A stretch of 64,000 bases of DNA from Agromyces laixinhei (GCF_006337065.1 NZ_CP040872.1:2170001-2234000); one strand, 5' to 3'; positions 49,647 to 59,295 are shown, counted from the stretch's first letter. Made by a program: numbers and translations. Notes: generated by a model from the letters alone, not told the origin.

Positions 49647-50294
49647 ATGGCCGTCCGTGACGCATTGCTCGCCCTGCTCTCGGCAGGCCCTGGCTACGGG
49701 TTCCAGTTGCACGGCGATCTCGCGGGTCGCACCGGCGGGCGACGCCGCGTGAACGTCGGGCAGAGCTACGCGACGCTCGAACGGCTCGGCAAGCAGGAAC
49801 TCGTCGAATCGGCGGGCACCACCGACGACGGCCTTCCGCTCTACCGGGCGACGGCCGCCGGCTCTGCTGCGACTTCGGCATGGTTCGCCGGCACGGATGC
49901 GCCGGGCAGCGACCCATGGGATGAGACCGTCGATCGGGTGCTCGTTGCCGCGTCGCTGCCCGGGGTCGACGCCGGCCCGATCGTCGCCGCGGAGCGCGTG
50001 CGATGGCGAGAGCGGGAGCGCGCGACATCCGCTCGCTCGACGCCCGACGCGGATGCGAGTGCCGAGACGGCGGCCGACGCGCTCGCAGCCGCTCGCCTCG
50101 TCGCCCTTGCTGCAGCGGCGGAGTCGGCGCGCGCGACGGCAGTGCTGAGCTGGCTCGATGCAGTCGATGCTGCCTCGGCCGCCGGCGATCTGTCTTTCGC
50201 GACGCGACTGGAGCGGCCGCGACGCGGTCGGCCTTCGGCCACGAAGCCCGGCGATGCTCGTGCCGAGCCCGGTCAGGCGTCGACGGAGGCGTAA
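49647..50294 (+). CDS. PadR-family transcriptional regulator
   Basis: A 215-residue regulator. The N-terminal winged helix starts MAVRDALLALLSAGPGYGFQLHGDL and continues QSYATLERLGKQELVE, as in PadR; the C-terminal half is a long helical, alanine-rich stretch with a basic tail. Start ATG 49647 has CGGAGA. Its last 22 bp overlap the 3' end of the convergent polymerase gene. The target is unknown. Confidence 0.8.
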   Translation: MAVRDALLALLSAGPGYGFQLHGDLAGRTGGRRRVNVGQSYATLERLGKQELVESAGTTDDGLPLYRATAAGSAATSAWFAGTDAPGSDPWDETVDRVLVAASLPGVDAGPIVAAERVRWRERERATSARSTPDADASAETAADALAAARLVALAAAAESARATAVLSWLDAVDAASAAGDLSFATRLERPRRGRPSATKPGDARAEPGQASTEA

Positions 50295-52075
50295 CTCTCG
50301 ACGATCGCGAGGTCGAGCGGGAACTCCACCGGGAAGTCGCCGAACAGCAACCGACCCGCGCCGGTCGCCGCGTCTGTCACGGCGCCCGCGACCTGCTCGG
50401 CGAGCTCCGTCGGCGTGTGCACGATGATCTCGTCGTGGAGGTAGTAGACGAGGTGCGGCATCCGCTCGAAGGCAGACCCCGAGCGGGAGGCGGCGACGCT
50501 CGGCTGCGCAGCAGTACTCGCGATGGTCACGAGCTTCGATCGCAGGCCCGCCATCCAGCAGAGCGCCCACTCCGCCGCGGTGCCCTGCACGACGAAGTTG
50601 CGGGTGAAACGGCCCCAGTCGCGAGCCCGCGACCTGGCACGGCGTTCGTCGGCGGCGGTGGCCTCCGGCTGACTGGCCAGTGACTGCGCCGCGCGCCACT
50701 CCGCACCCGGCGGCGGCGACGAACGGCCCAGAAGCGTCGTGACACCGGCGCCGCGTTCACCTTCGGCGGCAGCACGATCGACGAGCGCCATCGCGCGCGG
50801 ATACGCACGGGCGAGCCGCGGCACCAGGCGACCGCTCTCACCTGAGGTGGCTCCGTACATGGCGCCGAGGATCGCGACCTTCGCCTGATCGCGGGTCTGG
50901 ACGACGCCCGCACCGACGATGCCGCTATAGAAGTCCCGCCCCCGGCCTGCGGCGGCCATCGCCTCGTCGTGCGCCAGCCCCGCGAGCACACGCGGCTCGA
51001 GCTGCGCTGCATCGGCGACGACGAGCGACCAGCCGGGGTCGGCGACGACCGCGTGGCGAACGTTCTTCGGCAGCTGCAGGGCGCCGCCGCCCGACGTCGC
51101 CCATCGCCCGGTCGCAGTGCCGCCCGGCACGTACTCGGGCCGGAACCGCCCGTCGACGATCCATTCGTCGAGCCACGACCACCCGTTCGCGCTGAAGAGT
51201 CGCGCGAGTTTCTTGTATGCGACGAGGGGCTCGATCGCCGGGTGATCGTGCTCGCCCAGCTCCCACCGACTCGTCGACTCGACCTGGATGCCGGCCCCAC
51301 GAAGCGCTTTCAGCAGGTCGACCTGGGAGTCGACGTTCACCGTCGGAGCGCCGAGCATGGCGCGCACCTCGGCCGCGAGCTGCTCCATGCGCGCGGGCTT
51401 CCGGCCGGGCGCTGGCCGAGGGCCGAGCTCGGTCTCGAGCACCCGTTCGTGCACCTCGCGGTGCCAGGGCAGCCCGGCTGCGTGCAGTTCGGCGCCGATG
51501 AGCGCGCCGGCGGACTCCGCCGCGAGCAGCAGGCGGAGGGCCCCCGGCCGCTCCGACGCCGCGACGAGGGCGAGCTGTCGCGCGTGCTCGGCGAGCACGG
51601 CATCGACCGGCACGCCGAGCACATCGCGTGGGCCGACGGCCTGCTCGGGCATCGGGGCATCCGTCGCGATCTCGAAGTCATCGAGATCGAAGAGCGCCGA
51701 GTGCGCAGCGGATGCCGCGGGCACGACCAGCGCCGCCTGCTCCGCCTGCCCGGCCTCCGACGGTCCGGCGGGCAACCACTCGGCGCGCGGGCGGCCACCG
51801 TGCGCGCGGGCGGCCACCGTGGTCGTCGAATGATCGAGGATCGCGGCTGCGAGCACGAGGTCGTGGCAACGGTCGACACGCACGCCGGCGGCGAGGAGGC
51901 GGGGGTACCACCGCCTGGTATCGGCCCAGACCCACCGGGGGTGATGCGACGATTCGAACGCCTGCACGACGCCCGCCAACTCGTGCAGCGCCACCGTCTC
52001 GAGTGGCCCGCTCGAGACGGAGGGATCCACGAGGCCGACCCTGCCGGGCCCCATCGCACCGACCGCAATCCGCAT
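50273..52075 (-). CDS. Pol I-like 3'-5' exonuclease/DNA polymerase
   Basis: A 600-residue protein with an N-terminal exonuclease-like domain and a Family A polymerase domain, without the 5' nuclease of PolA. Polymerase motif A reads VADAAQLEPRVLAGL, motif B RDQAKVAILGAMYG, motif C YLHDEIIVH, so the catalytic aspartates and the helix O Arg/Lys/Tyr are kept. This stand-alone version is widespread in actinobacteria; role probably repair. GAGAAT 6 nt before the ATG supports a leaderless start. Confidence 0.85.
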   Translation of the reverse strand: MRIAVGAMGPGRVGLVDPSVSSGPLETVALHELAGVVQAFESSHHPRWVWADTRRWYPRLLAAGVRVDRCHDLVLAAAILDHSTTTVAARAHGGRPRAEWLPAGPSEAGQAEQAALVVPAASAAHSALFDLDDFEIATDAPMPEQAVGPRDVLGVPVDAVLAEHARQLALVAASERPGALRLLLAAESAGALIGAELHAAGLPWHREVHERVLETELGPRPAPGRKPARMEQLAAEVRAMLGAPTVNVDSQVDLLKALRGAGIQVESTSRWELGEHDHPAIEPLVAYKKLARLFSANGWSWLDEWIVDGRFRPEYVPGGTATGRWATSGGGALQLPKNVRHAVVADPGWSLVVADAAQLEPRVLAGLAHDEAMAAAGRGRDFYSGIVGAGVVQTRDQAKVAILGAMYGATSGESGRLVPRLARAYPRAMALVDRAAAEGERGAGVTTLLGRSSPPPGAEWRAAQSLASQPEATAADERRARSRARDWGRFTRNFVVQGTAAEWALCWMAGLRSKLVTIASTAAQPSVAASRSGSAFERMPHLVYYLHDEIIVHTPTELAEQVAGAVTDAATGAGRLLFGDFPVEFPLDLAIVESYASVDA

Positions 52076-52164
52076 GCCCCCATTCTCGCGGATGCGTCCG
52101 ACATGCCCTGCTGCCGTCGAATACCGAGGTTCGCCTGTCGGTGGCTGCGACGAGGGTGATACTC

Positions 52165-52935
52165 ATGCAGGTGAGCTTCCGATGCGGGCACGGTGCCGAG
52201 CCGGGCGAGCCGGGCGTCGTCGCGCTCGCTCGCGCGTGCCCGCTCTGCGTGCTGCTGCACGAGACCCAGCGTTCGCGGCACGAGCTGCTCGGGCGGGTGA
52301 CGCCGCCGCACCGACGGGCGCTCGCCCGCGAGACGCGTATCGGCACGAGCTACGAGTGGCGATGCGCACGGGGGCACGACCGGTACCTCGCGACGATCGG
52401 CGAGGTGCTGACCGGGCCGAGCTGCGCGAAATGCCGAGCGAACGCCGCGGCGCCCGGCGCGCGCCGCGAGGCCGGCGTCGCGTTCATGAAGCCGGGGCTC
52501 AGGGTCGGCACCTCGCAGATCGAACAGCGCCTGCGCATGCTGCTCGGCGAGCGCATCCGCCTGCATCATCGTGTCAACGCCGTTCGCATCGCCCGCATGT
52601 TCTACGGCAAGCAGGAGGTCTGGCCCGACATCCTCGTGCCGCAACTTCGCATCGCCGTCGAGTACGACGATCCGGGGCGATCGCGGCGGGCTCACCTCGG
52701 CGTCAAGGCCGGATCGGACCTCGAGAAGGATGCGGCGCTGCGCGAGGTCGGGTGGGAGGTCATCCGCATCCGTGCCGGCGGGCTCGAGCCGATCGGCCCG
52801 TACAGCATCGTCTGCCGCAGCCTCACGATCGCCGTCGTCGACGACGTCGTCTCGACCATGCGCGAGATCCGGGGCGACGCGGCGGTCGACGCGCTGCTAT
52901 TACCGCAGGGGCAGGCCGTTGATCCGCAAGCGTGA
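52165..52935 (+). CDS. Zinc-ribbon protein with restriction-endonuclease-like C-terminus
   Basis: A 256-residue protein. Residues 1-100 hold two zinc-ribbon-like units: a knuckle pair CGHG...CPLC and a second pair in YEWRCARGH...CAKC. The C-terminal half has the order of a PD-(D/E)xK-like fold: WPDILVPQLRIAVEYDD, then KDAALREVGWEVIRIRA, similar to Vsr/DUF559-type endonucleases. Start ATG 52165 has GAGGGTGA. Not recognised to a named family. It does not look like a complete restriction system: no methylase or motor gene adjoins. Confidence 0.6.
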   Translation: MQVSFRCGHGAEPGEPGVVALARACPLCVLLHETQRSRHELLGRVTPPHRRALARETRIGTSYEWRCARGHDRYLATIGEVLTGPSCAKCRANAAAPGARREAGVAFMKPGLRVGTSQIEQRLRMLLGERIRLHHRVNAVRIARMFYGKQEVWPDILVPQLRIAVEYDDPGRSRRAHLGVKAGSDLEKDAALREVGWEVIRIRAGGLEPIGPYSIVCRSLTIAVVDDVVSTMREIRGDAAVDALLLPQGQAVDPQA

Positions 52936-53004
52936 ATCCTCGATGACCTCGGCATTCGCCGACGGGTCGAACCTCCATCGGCCCGACCGGTAGATTGGGC
53001 CACC

Positions 53005-53664
53005 ATGAGTTCCGTGCGGCCTGCTGGCGCGCCACTGCTTCTCCGGTTTCCGTTCACCGGACGTTGGGTGGCGCAGAACAGCCCTGCCGACCGCGTACCC
53101 AGCCACGGCACGCATGCGTTCGGGTCGAGCCATGCGATCGACTTCGTCGCCGTCGACGAACACGGCCGCTCGGCGCCGCGAGGCTGGCGCTCGGCGTTCG
53201 CGACCGAGCCGCCCGATCGGTTCATCGGGTTCGATGCTCCGGTACTCGCGCCGGTCGACGGCAGCGTCGTGATCGCCCACGACCGAGAACCCGACCACGA
53301 GGCCCGGCGCTCACCGCTGACGCTCCTGCCGTACCTGCTCAGCCAGTCGCGCCGGGCTCAGCAGAGCGCAGGCGGACTCGCCGGCAACCACGTCGTGATC
53401 GCCGCGCGCGAGGCCGGGCCCTTCGTGCTGCTCGCGCACCTGCGCCGAGGATCGATGGGTGTTCGGGTCGGCGACGTGGTGCGCGTCGGCATGCCGATCG
53501 GCCGATGCGGCAACTCGGGCAACAGCACCGAACCGCATGTGCACGTCCAGGCATCAGATTCCATCGAATGGTCGACGGCACGCGGCATTCCGATCGCCTT
53601 CGCTTCGGCAGCCGAGCGAGCAGGGTGGATGCCGCGCAACCGCGTTGCCTTCGACGTGAAGTGA
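53005..53664 (+). CDS. M23 family peptidase-like protein
   Basis: A 219-residue LytM/M23-type domain with the zinc ligands SSHAIDF (His...Asp) and HVHVQ, plus VLAPVDGSVV and IGRCGNSGNS from the fold. There is no signal peptide or transmembrane segment at the N-terminus, so secretion is not obvious. TAGATT lies 8 nt before the ATG (leaderless). Normally these cut peptidoglycan cross-bridges. Confidence 0.83.
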   Translation: MSSVRPAGAPLLLRFPFTGRWVAQNSPADRVPSHGTHAFGSSHAIDFVAVDEHGRSAPRGWRSAFATEPPDRFIGFDAPVLAPVDGSVVIAHDREPDHEARRSPLTLLPYLLSQSRRAQQSAGGLAGNHVVIAAREAGPFVLLAHLRRGSMGVRVGDVVRVGMPIGRCGNSGNSTEPHVHVQASDSIEWSTARGIPIAFASAAERAGWMPRNRVAFDVK

Positions 53665-53800
53665 GGCCGCACCGACCCCGAACGCCGGTGTCACCGCTCC
53701 CCCGGGCGATTCATGCGAATCGGATGATGCGTGCTGAACAGGCGGCCCAGTAGCCTCCGGGCAGATGCGAAGACATCGCACGAAACGAAAGGCCGTCGAA

Positions 53801-54193
53801 ATGAACAGCTTCTGGGATTTCCTTGTCTGGCTCTTCTGGTTCTACGTGATCATCTCGTGCATCTGGATCTTCATCACGGTGATCATCGACATCTTCAGGG
53901 ACAGCACCCTGAACGGATGGGCGAAGGCCCTGTGGGTGCTGTTCCTCGTGTTCCTGCCGTTCCTCGCCGCGTTCATCTACCTGATCGCGCGCGGCCGCAG
54001 CATGTCGGAGCGCAATGCAGCCAGGGTCGCCGACTCGCAAGCGGCAAGCGCCGAATACATCCGGAGCGTCGCCGGCGGCTCAGCATCGTCTGCGGCAGCG
54101 GAGATCGAGAAGGGCAAGCAACTCCTCGACTCGGGTGCGATCACGCAGGCTGAATACGACGCACTCAAGAACAAGGCGTTGCAAGCCGCGTAG
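53801..54193 (+). CDS. SHOCT domain membrane protein
   Basis: A 130-residue protein with two strongly hydrophobic helices (SFWDFLVWLFWFYVIIS and LWVLFLVFLPFLAAFIYLI), the PLDc_N-type motif common in actinobacteria, and a C-terminal SHOCT segment (IEKGKQLLDSGAITQAEYDALKNKAL). Start ATG 53801; the frame stays open 12 codons upstream. Function unknown; SHOCT segments are oligomerisation or interaction modules. Confidence 0.85.
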   Translation: MNSFWDFLVWLFWFYVIISCIWIFITVIIDIFRDSTLNGWAKALWVLFLVFLPFLAAFIYLIARGRSMSERNAARVADSQAASAEYIRSVAGGSASSAAAEIEKGKQLLDSGAITQAEYDALKNKALQAA

Positions 54194-54214
54194 GGTCGCA
54201 GCTCGGGAACTGCT

Positions 54215-54663
<449 letters not shown>

Positions 54664-54721
54664 GGGATCTCCCTGTGATCGTCGGGAACATCCAGCGTAC
54701 TGCGACCGGGTTCGTCCAAGG

Positions 54722-55354
54722 TCAGGTGATCAGGCGGAGGATCACCGCGGCGATCTCGTCGATGAACGACTCGCGCTCCGATCGCTCGGACTCAGGAGTC
54801 TGCACGCGTTGCACCAGTGCCTCGGTGATCCCTCCGACGAGGATCAGGCTCGTCAGACCCCCCGGCGCTTCGTTCGTCAACCCGGCGCGCACGAAGGCCG
54901 CGAATGCCTCGTCGATCGCATCGGCGAAGGTGCGATATGCGATGCGCCGCTGCCGCTCCAGTTCGGCAGAGACACCGACCGACTCGACCTCGAGCACGCG
55001 CGCCTTTCGCCCGTCACGGAGCATCGGCTCGAGCGAGCGAGCAAGCAGCGCCCGCACGGATGCTGCGAGTTCATCGGTTGCGCTCACCTTCGCGCCCGAG
55101 ATGCCGCTGAGCACCTCGTCGTTGAGCGCCCGATAGAGCTCTGTCAGGAGCATCTCCTGATCGGGGTAGAGCTCATAGAACGAACGGCTGGAGACGCCCG
55201 CCGACTTGCACACCGCCTGCACCGTCGTCGCGCGATAGCCGATCGTGCCGTACAGCTCGAGCGCTGCATCCATGAGCTGACGGCGCCGCGTCTCGTCACG
55301 CATGCGACGCACGGAACCGCGCCACACCACAGCTGTCGTTCGATCGTCGCCCAT
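54722..55354 (-). CDS. TetR-family transcriptional regulator
   Basis: A 210-residue regulator. The N-terminal helix-turn-helix reads TTVQAVCKSAGVSSRSFYELYPDQEMLL; the remainder is a helical ligand-binding/dimerisation domain. Start ATG 55354 is 51 bp from the divergent monooxygenase gene, and an inverted repeat lies between them, so it probably represses the monooxygenase-SDR operon and itself. Confidence 0.88.
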   Translation of the reverse strand: MGDDRTTAVVWRGSVRRMRDETRRRQLMDAALELYGTIGYRATTVQAVCKSAGVSSRSFYELYPDQEMLLTELYRALNDEVLSGISGAKVSATDELAASVRALLARSLEPMLRDGRKARVLEVESVGVSAELERQRRIAYRTFADAIDEAFAAFVRAGLTNEAPGGLTSLILVGGITEALVQRVQTPESERSERESFIDEIAAVILRLIT

Positions 55355-55368
55355 ACCACCACCATGCC

Positions 55369-55390
55369 ATTGAAAATGTGTGTTTTCGAT
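55369..55390. promoter_or_regulatory. Candidate TetR operator between tetR and the monooxygenase
   Basis: Inverted repeat with half-sites GAAAA (55372-55376) and TTTTC (55383-55387) around a 6-bp centre, extended by outer AT...AT. It lies directly upstream of the monooxygenase -10 (AATACT, 7 nt before the ATG), where a repressor would block transcription. Confidence 0.55.
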
Positions 55391-55405
55391 GCAATACTCA
55401 GCCGC

Positions 55406-56845
55406 ATGCCCTATCTGGTCAAGCAGAGCGACCGCAGCGCCGCGGTCACGAAATCCATTCCCACCGACGATTCGCTCCCGAGAGCCTGCATCATCGGAGC
55501 CGGATCGAGCGGCATCGCCGCAGCGAAGGCGCTTTCTCTCGCCGGAGTTCCGTTCGACTGCTTCGAAGCAGGTGGCGCGATCGGCGGCAACTGGGTCTTC
55601 GACAACCCCAACGGCCGCTCCGCCTGCTACGACACGCTCGAGATCAACACCTCGTGCGCGCGCATGGCGTTCTCCGACTTTCCGATGCCGGCGAGCTACC
55701 CCGCCTATGCGCGCCATGACCAGGTGCACGCCTACTTCGAGCAGTACGTCGACCACTTCGGCTTCCGCAGCGACATCACGCTGCACACCTCGGTGACCGA
55801 CGTCGCTCGAAGTGACGACGGCGCGTGGCTGGTGCAGACGAACGGACCAGACGGCGAACGCACCCGGAGCTACGATGCGGTGCTCGTCGCCAACGGCCAC
55901 CACTGGGATCCGCGGCTGCCGGATCCCGCCTACCCGGGAGCGTTCGACGGGGAACAGCTGCATGCGCACGACTACCGATCGGGTGACCAGCTCGAGGGCC
56001 GCAACATCGTCGTCGTGGGGGCCGGCAACTCCGCCATGGACATCGCCGTGGAAGGGTCGCACCGCGCCCGCAGCGTCAACCTGTCGATTCGCCGGGGGCA
56101 ATGGGTCATGAAGAAATGGCTGCTCGGTCGGCCTGCCGATCAGATCGCGTTTCCGGGGTGGCTGCCGTGGTGGGCGACGAGCCTCCGCTTGCGCATCGGT
56201 GCGCTGACCTCCGGCGGTCTGGCGAGATACGGCCTGCCCGAACCGTCGCATCGGCCGGGGCAGTCCCATCCCGTGCAATCGGATCGCATTCGACAACGAA
56301 TCGCCGCCGGACGTGTGATCGTGCGCCCCGGCATCGAACGACTCGACGGCGACGGGGTGGTCTTCACCGACGGCAGCCGGGTGGCCGCAGACCTCATCGT
56401 GTGGGCGACCGGATACAACGTCACGTTCCCGTTCCTCGACCCGGCACTGGTGGCGGCGGAGGAGAACGAGTTGCCGCTCTTCAAGCGGACGCTGCACCCC
56501 GACCTGCCCGGGCTGTACTTCATCGGACTTCTCCAGCCGGTCGGCGCCGTGATGCCCCTCGCAGAGGCGCAGAGTGCGTGGGTCGCCGAGATTCTCGCAG
56601 GGCGCTATGTCGCCCCCGCCGATGCTGAGCTGCGGAGCCGGATGGAACGAGATCACCGCCGCAACAAGCGGCAGTTCTACCGTTCCCCGCGACACACCAT
56701 GGAGGTCGACTTCGATCACTTCCTGTGGGATCTCGCGCGCGAGCGCAAACGCGGCCGCGGTCGCGCCGAGCGCCGTCCTGTCGCGACCCCGTCGCCGGTT
56801 CCGAGTGACGGGCCCTCGCGCCAGGCAACGGAGGTGCGAGCATGA
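55406..56845 (+). CDS. Flavin-containing monooxygenase (FMO/Baeyer-Villiger type)
   Basis: A 479-residue flavoprotein with the FAD motif GAGSSGIAAAKA, the FMO-type segment YPGAFDGEQLHAHDY (with the signature histidine), the NADPH motif GAGNSAMDIAVE and VWATGYNVTFPFLD. Probably oxidises ketones or heteroatom compounds with NADPH and O2. AATACT 7 nt before the ATG suggests a leaderless start. Overlaps the SDR gene by 4 bp (ATGA), so the two form an operon, under the divergent TetR. Confidence 0.88.
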   Translation: MPYLVKQSDRSAAVTKSIPTDDSLPRACIIGAGSSGIAAAKALSLAGVPFDCFEAGGAIGGNWVFDNPNGRSACYDTLEINTSCARMAFSDFPMPASYPAYARHDQVHAYFEQYVDHFGFRSDITLHTSVTDVARSDDGAWLVQTNGPDGERTRSYDAVLVANGHHWDPRLPDPAYPGAFDGEQLHAHDYRSGDQLEGRNIVVVGAGNSAMDIAVEGSHRARSVNLSIRRGQWVMKKWLLGRPADQIAFPGWLPWWATSLRLRIGALTSGGLARYGLPEPSHRPGQSHPVQSDRIRQRIAAGRVIVRPGIERLDGDGVVFTDGSRVAADLIVWATGYNVTFPFLDPALVAAEENELPLFKRTLHPDLPGLYFIGLLQPVGAVMPLAEAQSAWVAEILAGRYVAPADAELRSRMERDHRRNKRQFYRSPRHTMEVDFDHFLWDLARERKRGRGRAERRPVATPSPVPSDGPSRQATEVRA

Positions 56846-57663
56846 CCGGCCTGGCCGACCGTGTCGTCGCCGTGATCGGCGGCGCGAACGGTATCGGCCG
56901 CGAGACGGCACGCCGGCTCGCACTCGCGGGCGCCAGGGTCGCGATCGGCGACCGGGACGGAGCCGCCGCCCTCCGCGCTGCCGAGGCGCTGGAAGGCACA
57001 GCCATCGGCCTTGCGGTCGATGTGACGAGCACCGCATCGCTCGAGTCGTTCCTCACTGCGGTCGACTCCGCTTTGGGCCCGGTCGAGACGCTCGTCAACA
57101 GCGCCGGAGTGATGTGGGTCGGGCCGTTCGATGCAGAACCCGAATCTGCGGCCCGTGCGCAGATCGACGTCAACCTGCTCGGGGCGATCAACGCCGTGAA
57201 GGCGACGGCAGCCCGCATGCTGCGGCAGCGCTCGGGCCACATCGTCGTGATCGCCTCGGCGGCCTCGCTCCTGCCGACCCCCGGTGAGGCGACGTATGCC
57301 GCCAGCAAGCACGGCGTGCTCGGCTACCTCAAAGCCGTGCGGGCAGAACTGCGCGGCAGCGGCGTGGAGGTCTCGGTCATCATGCCGACCGTGGTCGAGA
57401 CAGCACTGGCCGCCGGTACTTCCCCGGGTGCGGCGAAGATGCTCCAGCCGGCGGATGTCGCTCGCGCCGTGCTCACCACGATCACGCGTCCACGGTTCGA
57501 GGTGACGATCCCTGCCTACCTCGGTCCGGTCCGTCGCGCGATCGATATCCTCCCTGCCGCGATGCGCGACGCTCTGCTCCGCCGGCTCGTTCCCGACCAG
57601 GTGCGGGCGAGTGACCGCAAGGCCCGGCAAGACTATGAGGCGACGTTCCTGGATCGCGCCTGA
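56842..57663 (+). CDS. Short-chain dehydrogenase/reductase
   Basis: A 273-residue SDR. Cofactor motif GGANGIG, structural NSAGV and catalytic YAASK with Ser in ASAAS. ATG overlaps the monooxygenase stop, indicating translational coupling, so it probably acts on the same substrate chain (alcohol/ketone interconversion before or after Baeyer-Villiger oxidation). Confidence 0.87.
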   Translation: MTGLADRVVAVIGGANGIGRETARRLALAGARVAIGDRDGAAALRAAEALEGTAIGLAVDVTSTASLESFLTAVDSALGPVETLVNSAGVMWVGPFDAEPESAARAQIDVNLLGAINAVKATAARMLRQRSGHIVVIASAASLLPTPGEATYAASKHGVLGYLKAVRAELRGSGVEVSVIMPTVVETALAAGTSPGAAKMLQPADVARAVLTTITRPRFEVTIPAYLGPVRRAIDILPAAMRDALLRRLVPDQVRASDRKARQDYEATFLDRA

Positions 57664-57762
57664 TGGCGGCGGTGACCGTCGGACTCGATGCACAGCTGCA
57701 CCGCCGCAGTCCGCGTCGTTCGGCCTGGCCGGACGACTGCTGGTGAGTGCCATACTCGAAGT

Positions 57763-58179
57763 ATGAGCGACGTAGACGAGCGACCCCCGAGCCGCCTTCT
57801 GACCGAGGACGAGTGCTGGCAGCGCCTCACCGACGCCCCGTACGGGCGCGTCGCCGCGAGCGCCGCGGGTGAAGTCGACATCTTCCCGGTGAACCATGCC
57901 GTCGATCACGGCACCATCGTCTTCCGCACATCGGCAGGTACGAAGCTGCTGGAGCTGACGATCCACCACGGCGTCGCCTTCGAAATCGACGGGTACTCCG
58001 ACACCGATGCGTTCAGCGTCGTGGTGAAGGGCACCGCCGAGGAATTCGACCGCCAGTCGGAGGTGGCTGAGGCGGAGCGGCTCGGCATCACCCCCTGGGC
58101 GCCCGAGCAGAAAGACCGCTGGGTGCGAATCAGGCCGACCCACGTGGGCGGCCGCACCTTCCAGCGGCCCCGCGACTGA
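57763..58179 (+). CDS. Pyridoxamine 5'-phosphate oxidase family protein
   Basis: A 138-residue split-barrel flavin-binding protein; the segment LTEDECWQRLTDAPYGRVAASAAGEVDIFPVNHAVD is typical of the PNPOx-like superfamily (written here in part), which binds FMN, F420 or heme. The cofactor cannot be decided from this sequence. CATACT 6 nt before the ATG predicts a leaderless message. Confidence 0.85.
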   Translation: MSDVDERPPSRLLTEDECWQRLTDAPYGRVAASAAGEVDIFPVNHAVDHGTIVFRTSAGTKLLELTIHHGVAFEIDGYSDTDAFSVVVKGTAEEFDRQSEVAEAERLGITPWAPEQKDRWVRIRPTHVGGRTFQRPRD

Positions 58180-58194
58180 CCCGGCCCGAGCCGC

Positions 58195-59295
58195 TCACAG
58201 ACCCGGCTCGACTCCGGCGCGCGGTCGGCGCAGCACGGTTCGCCAGATCGTGACGAGCATCGCGGCGAAGGTGACGAGCCAGGCTGCGAGTGCGATCCAG
58301 ATCTCGACGGAGCCGATCGCGTGCACCAGCGGCAGATGGTCGACATCGCCGAGGAACTGGGAGCCGACACCGTACATTCCCAGCGGGAAGATGATGCTCC
58401 ACAGCGTTGCCTCGTAGCGCAGCGGCACTCGGTGGCGCACGTGACGCCAGTATCCGGCGATCACGAGCGGCGGAATCAGCCAGGTTCCGAATGCCCAGAA
58501 GAACACGGATGCACCGGCGATGAGTCCGCGGGTGGCATCCACCACCGGGGCATCGGCCATCTCCACGATGCGAGCGCCGGCGACCACGGTGATTGCGGTC
58601 GCACCCATCGCCACCCAGTAGGGCGGGGTGAGATCGGCCGGCCGGAACGGGTACGCCAACATCCGCACGCCCACGAAGACGCCCACCGCGCCGTAGAGGA
58701 ATATGCCGACCGACCACGAGAAGACCGCGAGCAGCGACATCGCCGGCCGCATCGAGGCGGGCAGTTCCACTTGCAGCGTCGCCGCGAGTACCGCGATCGA
58801 CTGGCTTGCCACCGCCCAGATGAACCAGGTGCCGTTCGCCGTGGCCAGCGCCCTCGCTGGCCGATGCTGCCCGAGCACGGCGGTCCACGGCACCGTGTAG
58901 CCGAGCACGATCCACGCGAGCGCGGCGAGGATCATCAGAACGAGCGATGGGGCATGGAGCTCCTCTTGGGCCAACCGACTGCCGAGCACGCAGGTCGCTG
59001 CCACGAAGGTGAAGAAGCCGAACGCACGAGCCGGATCGGCGAAGTCGGCGGCCATGGCCTCGCGGTGGCGCACCACGCGCACGACGCTCAGAGCGACCAG
59101 CACCACATAGGCGACGGCGGCGATCACCAGTAGCAGTTCGGAGATCGCCATCGCGTTGTTGGTGCGCATCGCCACCGACAGGATGCCGGTCGCCATCACC
59201 AGCGCGAAGTACCCCGGTGTGAGCCCGCGCACTGCCGCGTCGGCGCGTGAGAGCAGCGTGCTGCGGTCAGCAGGCGTTCGCGGCGGCGTGGACAC
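58195..59295 (-). CDS. TDT family transporter (TehA/SLAC1-like)
   Basis: A 366-residue integral membrane protein with about ten hydrophobic segments, resembling the tellurite-resistance/dicarboxylate transporter (TDT) family: GLTPGYFALVMATGILSVA near the start and PLGMYGVGSQFLG late. Substrate (anions such as tellurite-type oxyanions, malate or sulfite) unknown. Start GTG 59295 has TACTCT 6 nt upstream (leaderless). Its stop lies 15 bp from the convergent PNPOx-family gene. Confidence 0.83.
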   Translation of the reverse strand: MSTPPRTPADRSTLLSRADAAVRGLTPGYFALVMATGILSVAMRTNNAMAISELLLVIAAVAYVVLVALSVVRVVRHREAMAADFADPARAFGFFTFVAATCVLGSRLAQEELHAPSLVLMILAALAWIVLGYTVPWTAVLGQHRPARALATANGTWFIWAVASQSIAVLAATLQVELPASMRPAMSLLAVFSWSVGIFLYGAVGVFVGVRMLAYPFRPADLTPPYWVAMGATAITVVAGARIVEMADAPVVDATRGLIAGASVFFWAFGTWLIPPLVIAGYWRHVRHRVPLRYEATLWSIIFPLGMYGVGSQFLGDVDHLPLVHAIGSVEIWIALAAWLVTFAAMLVTIWRTVLRRPRAGVEPGL

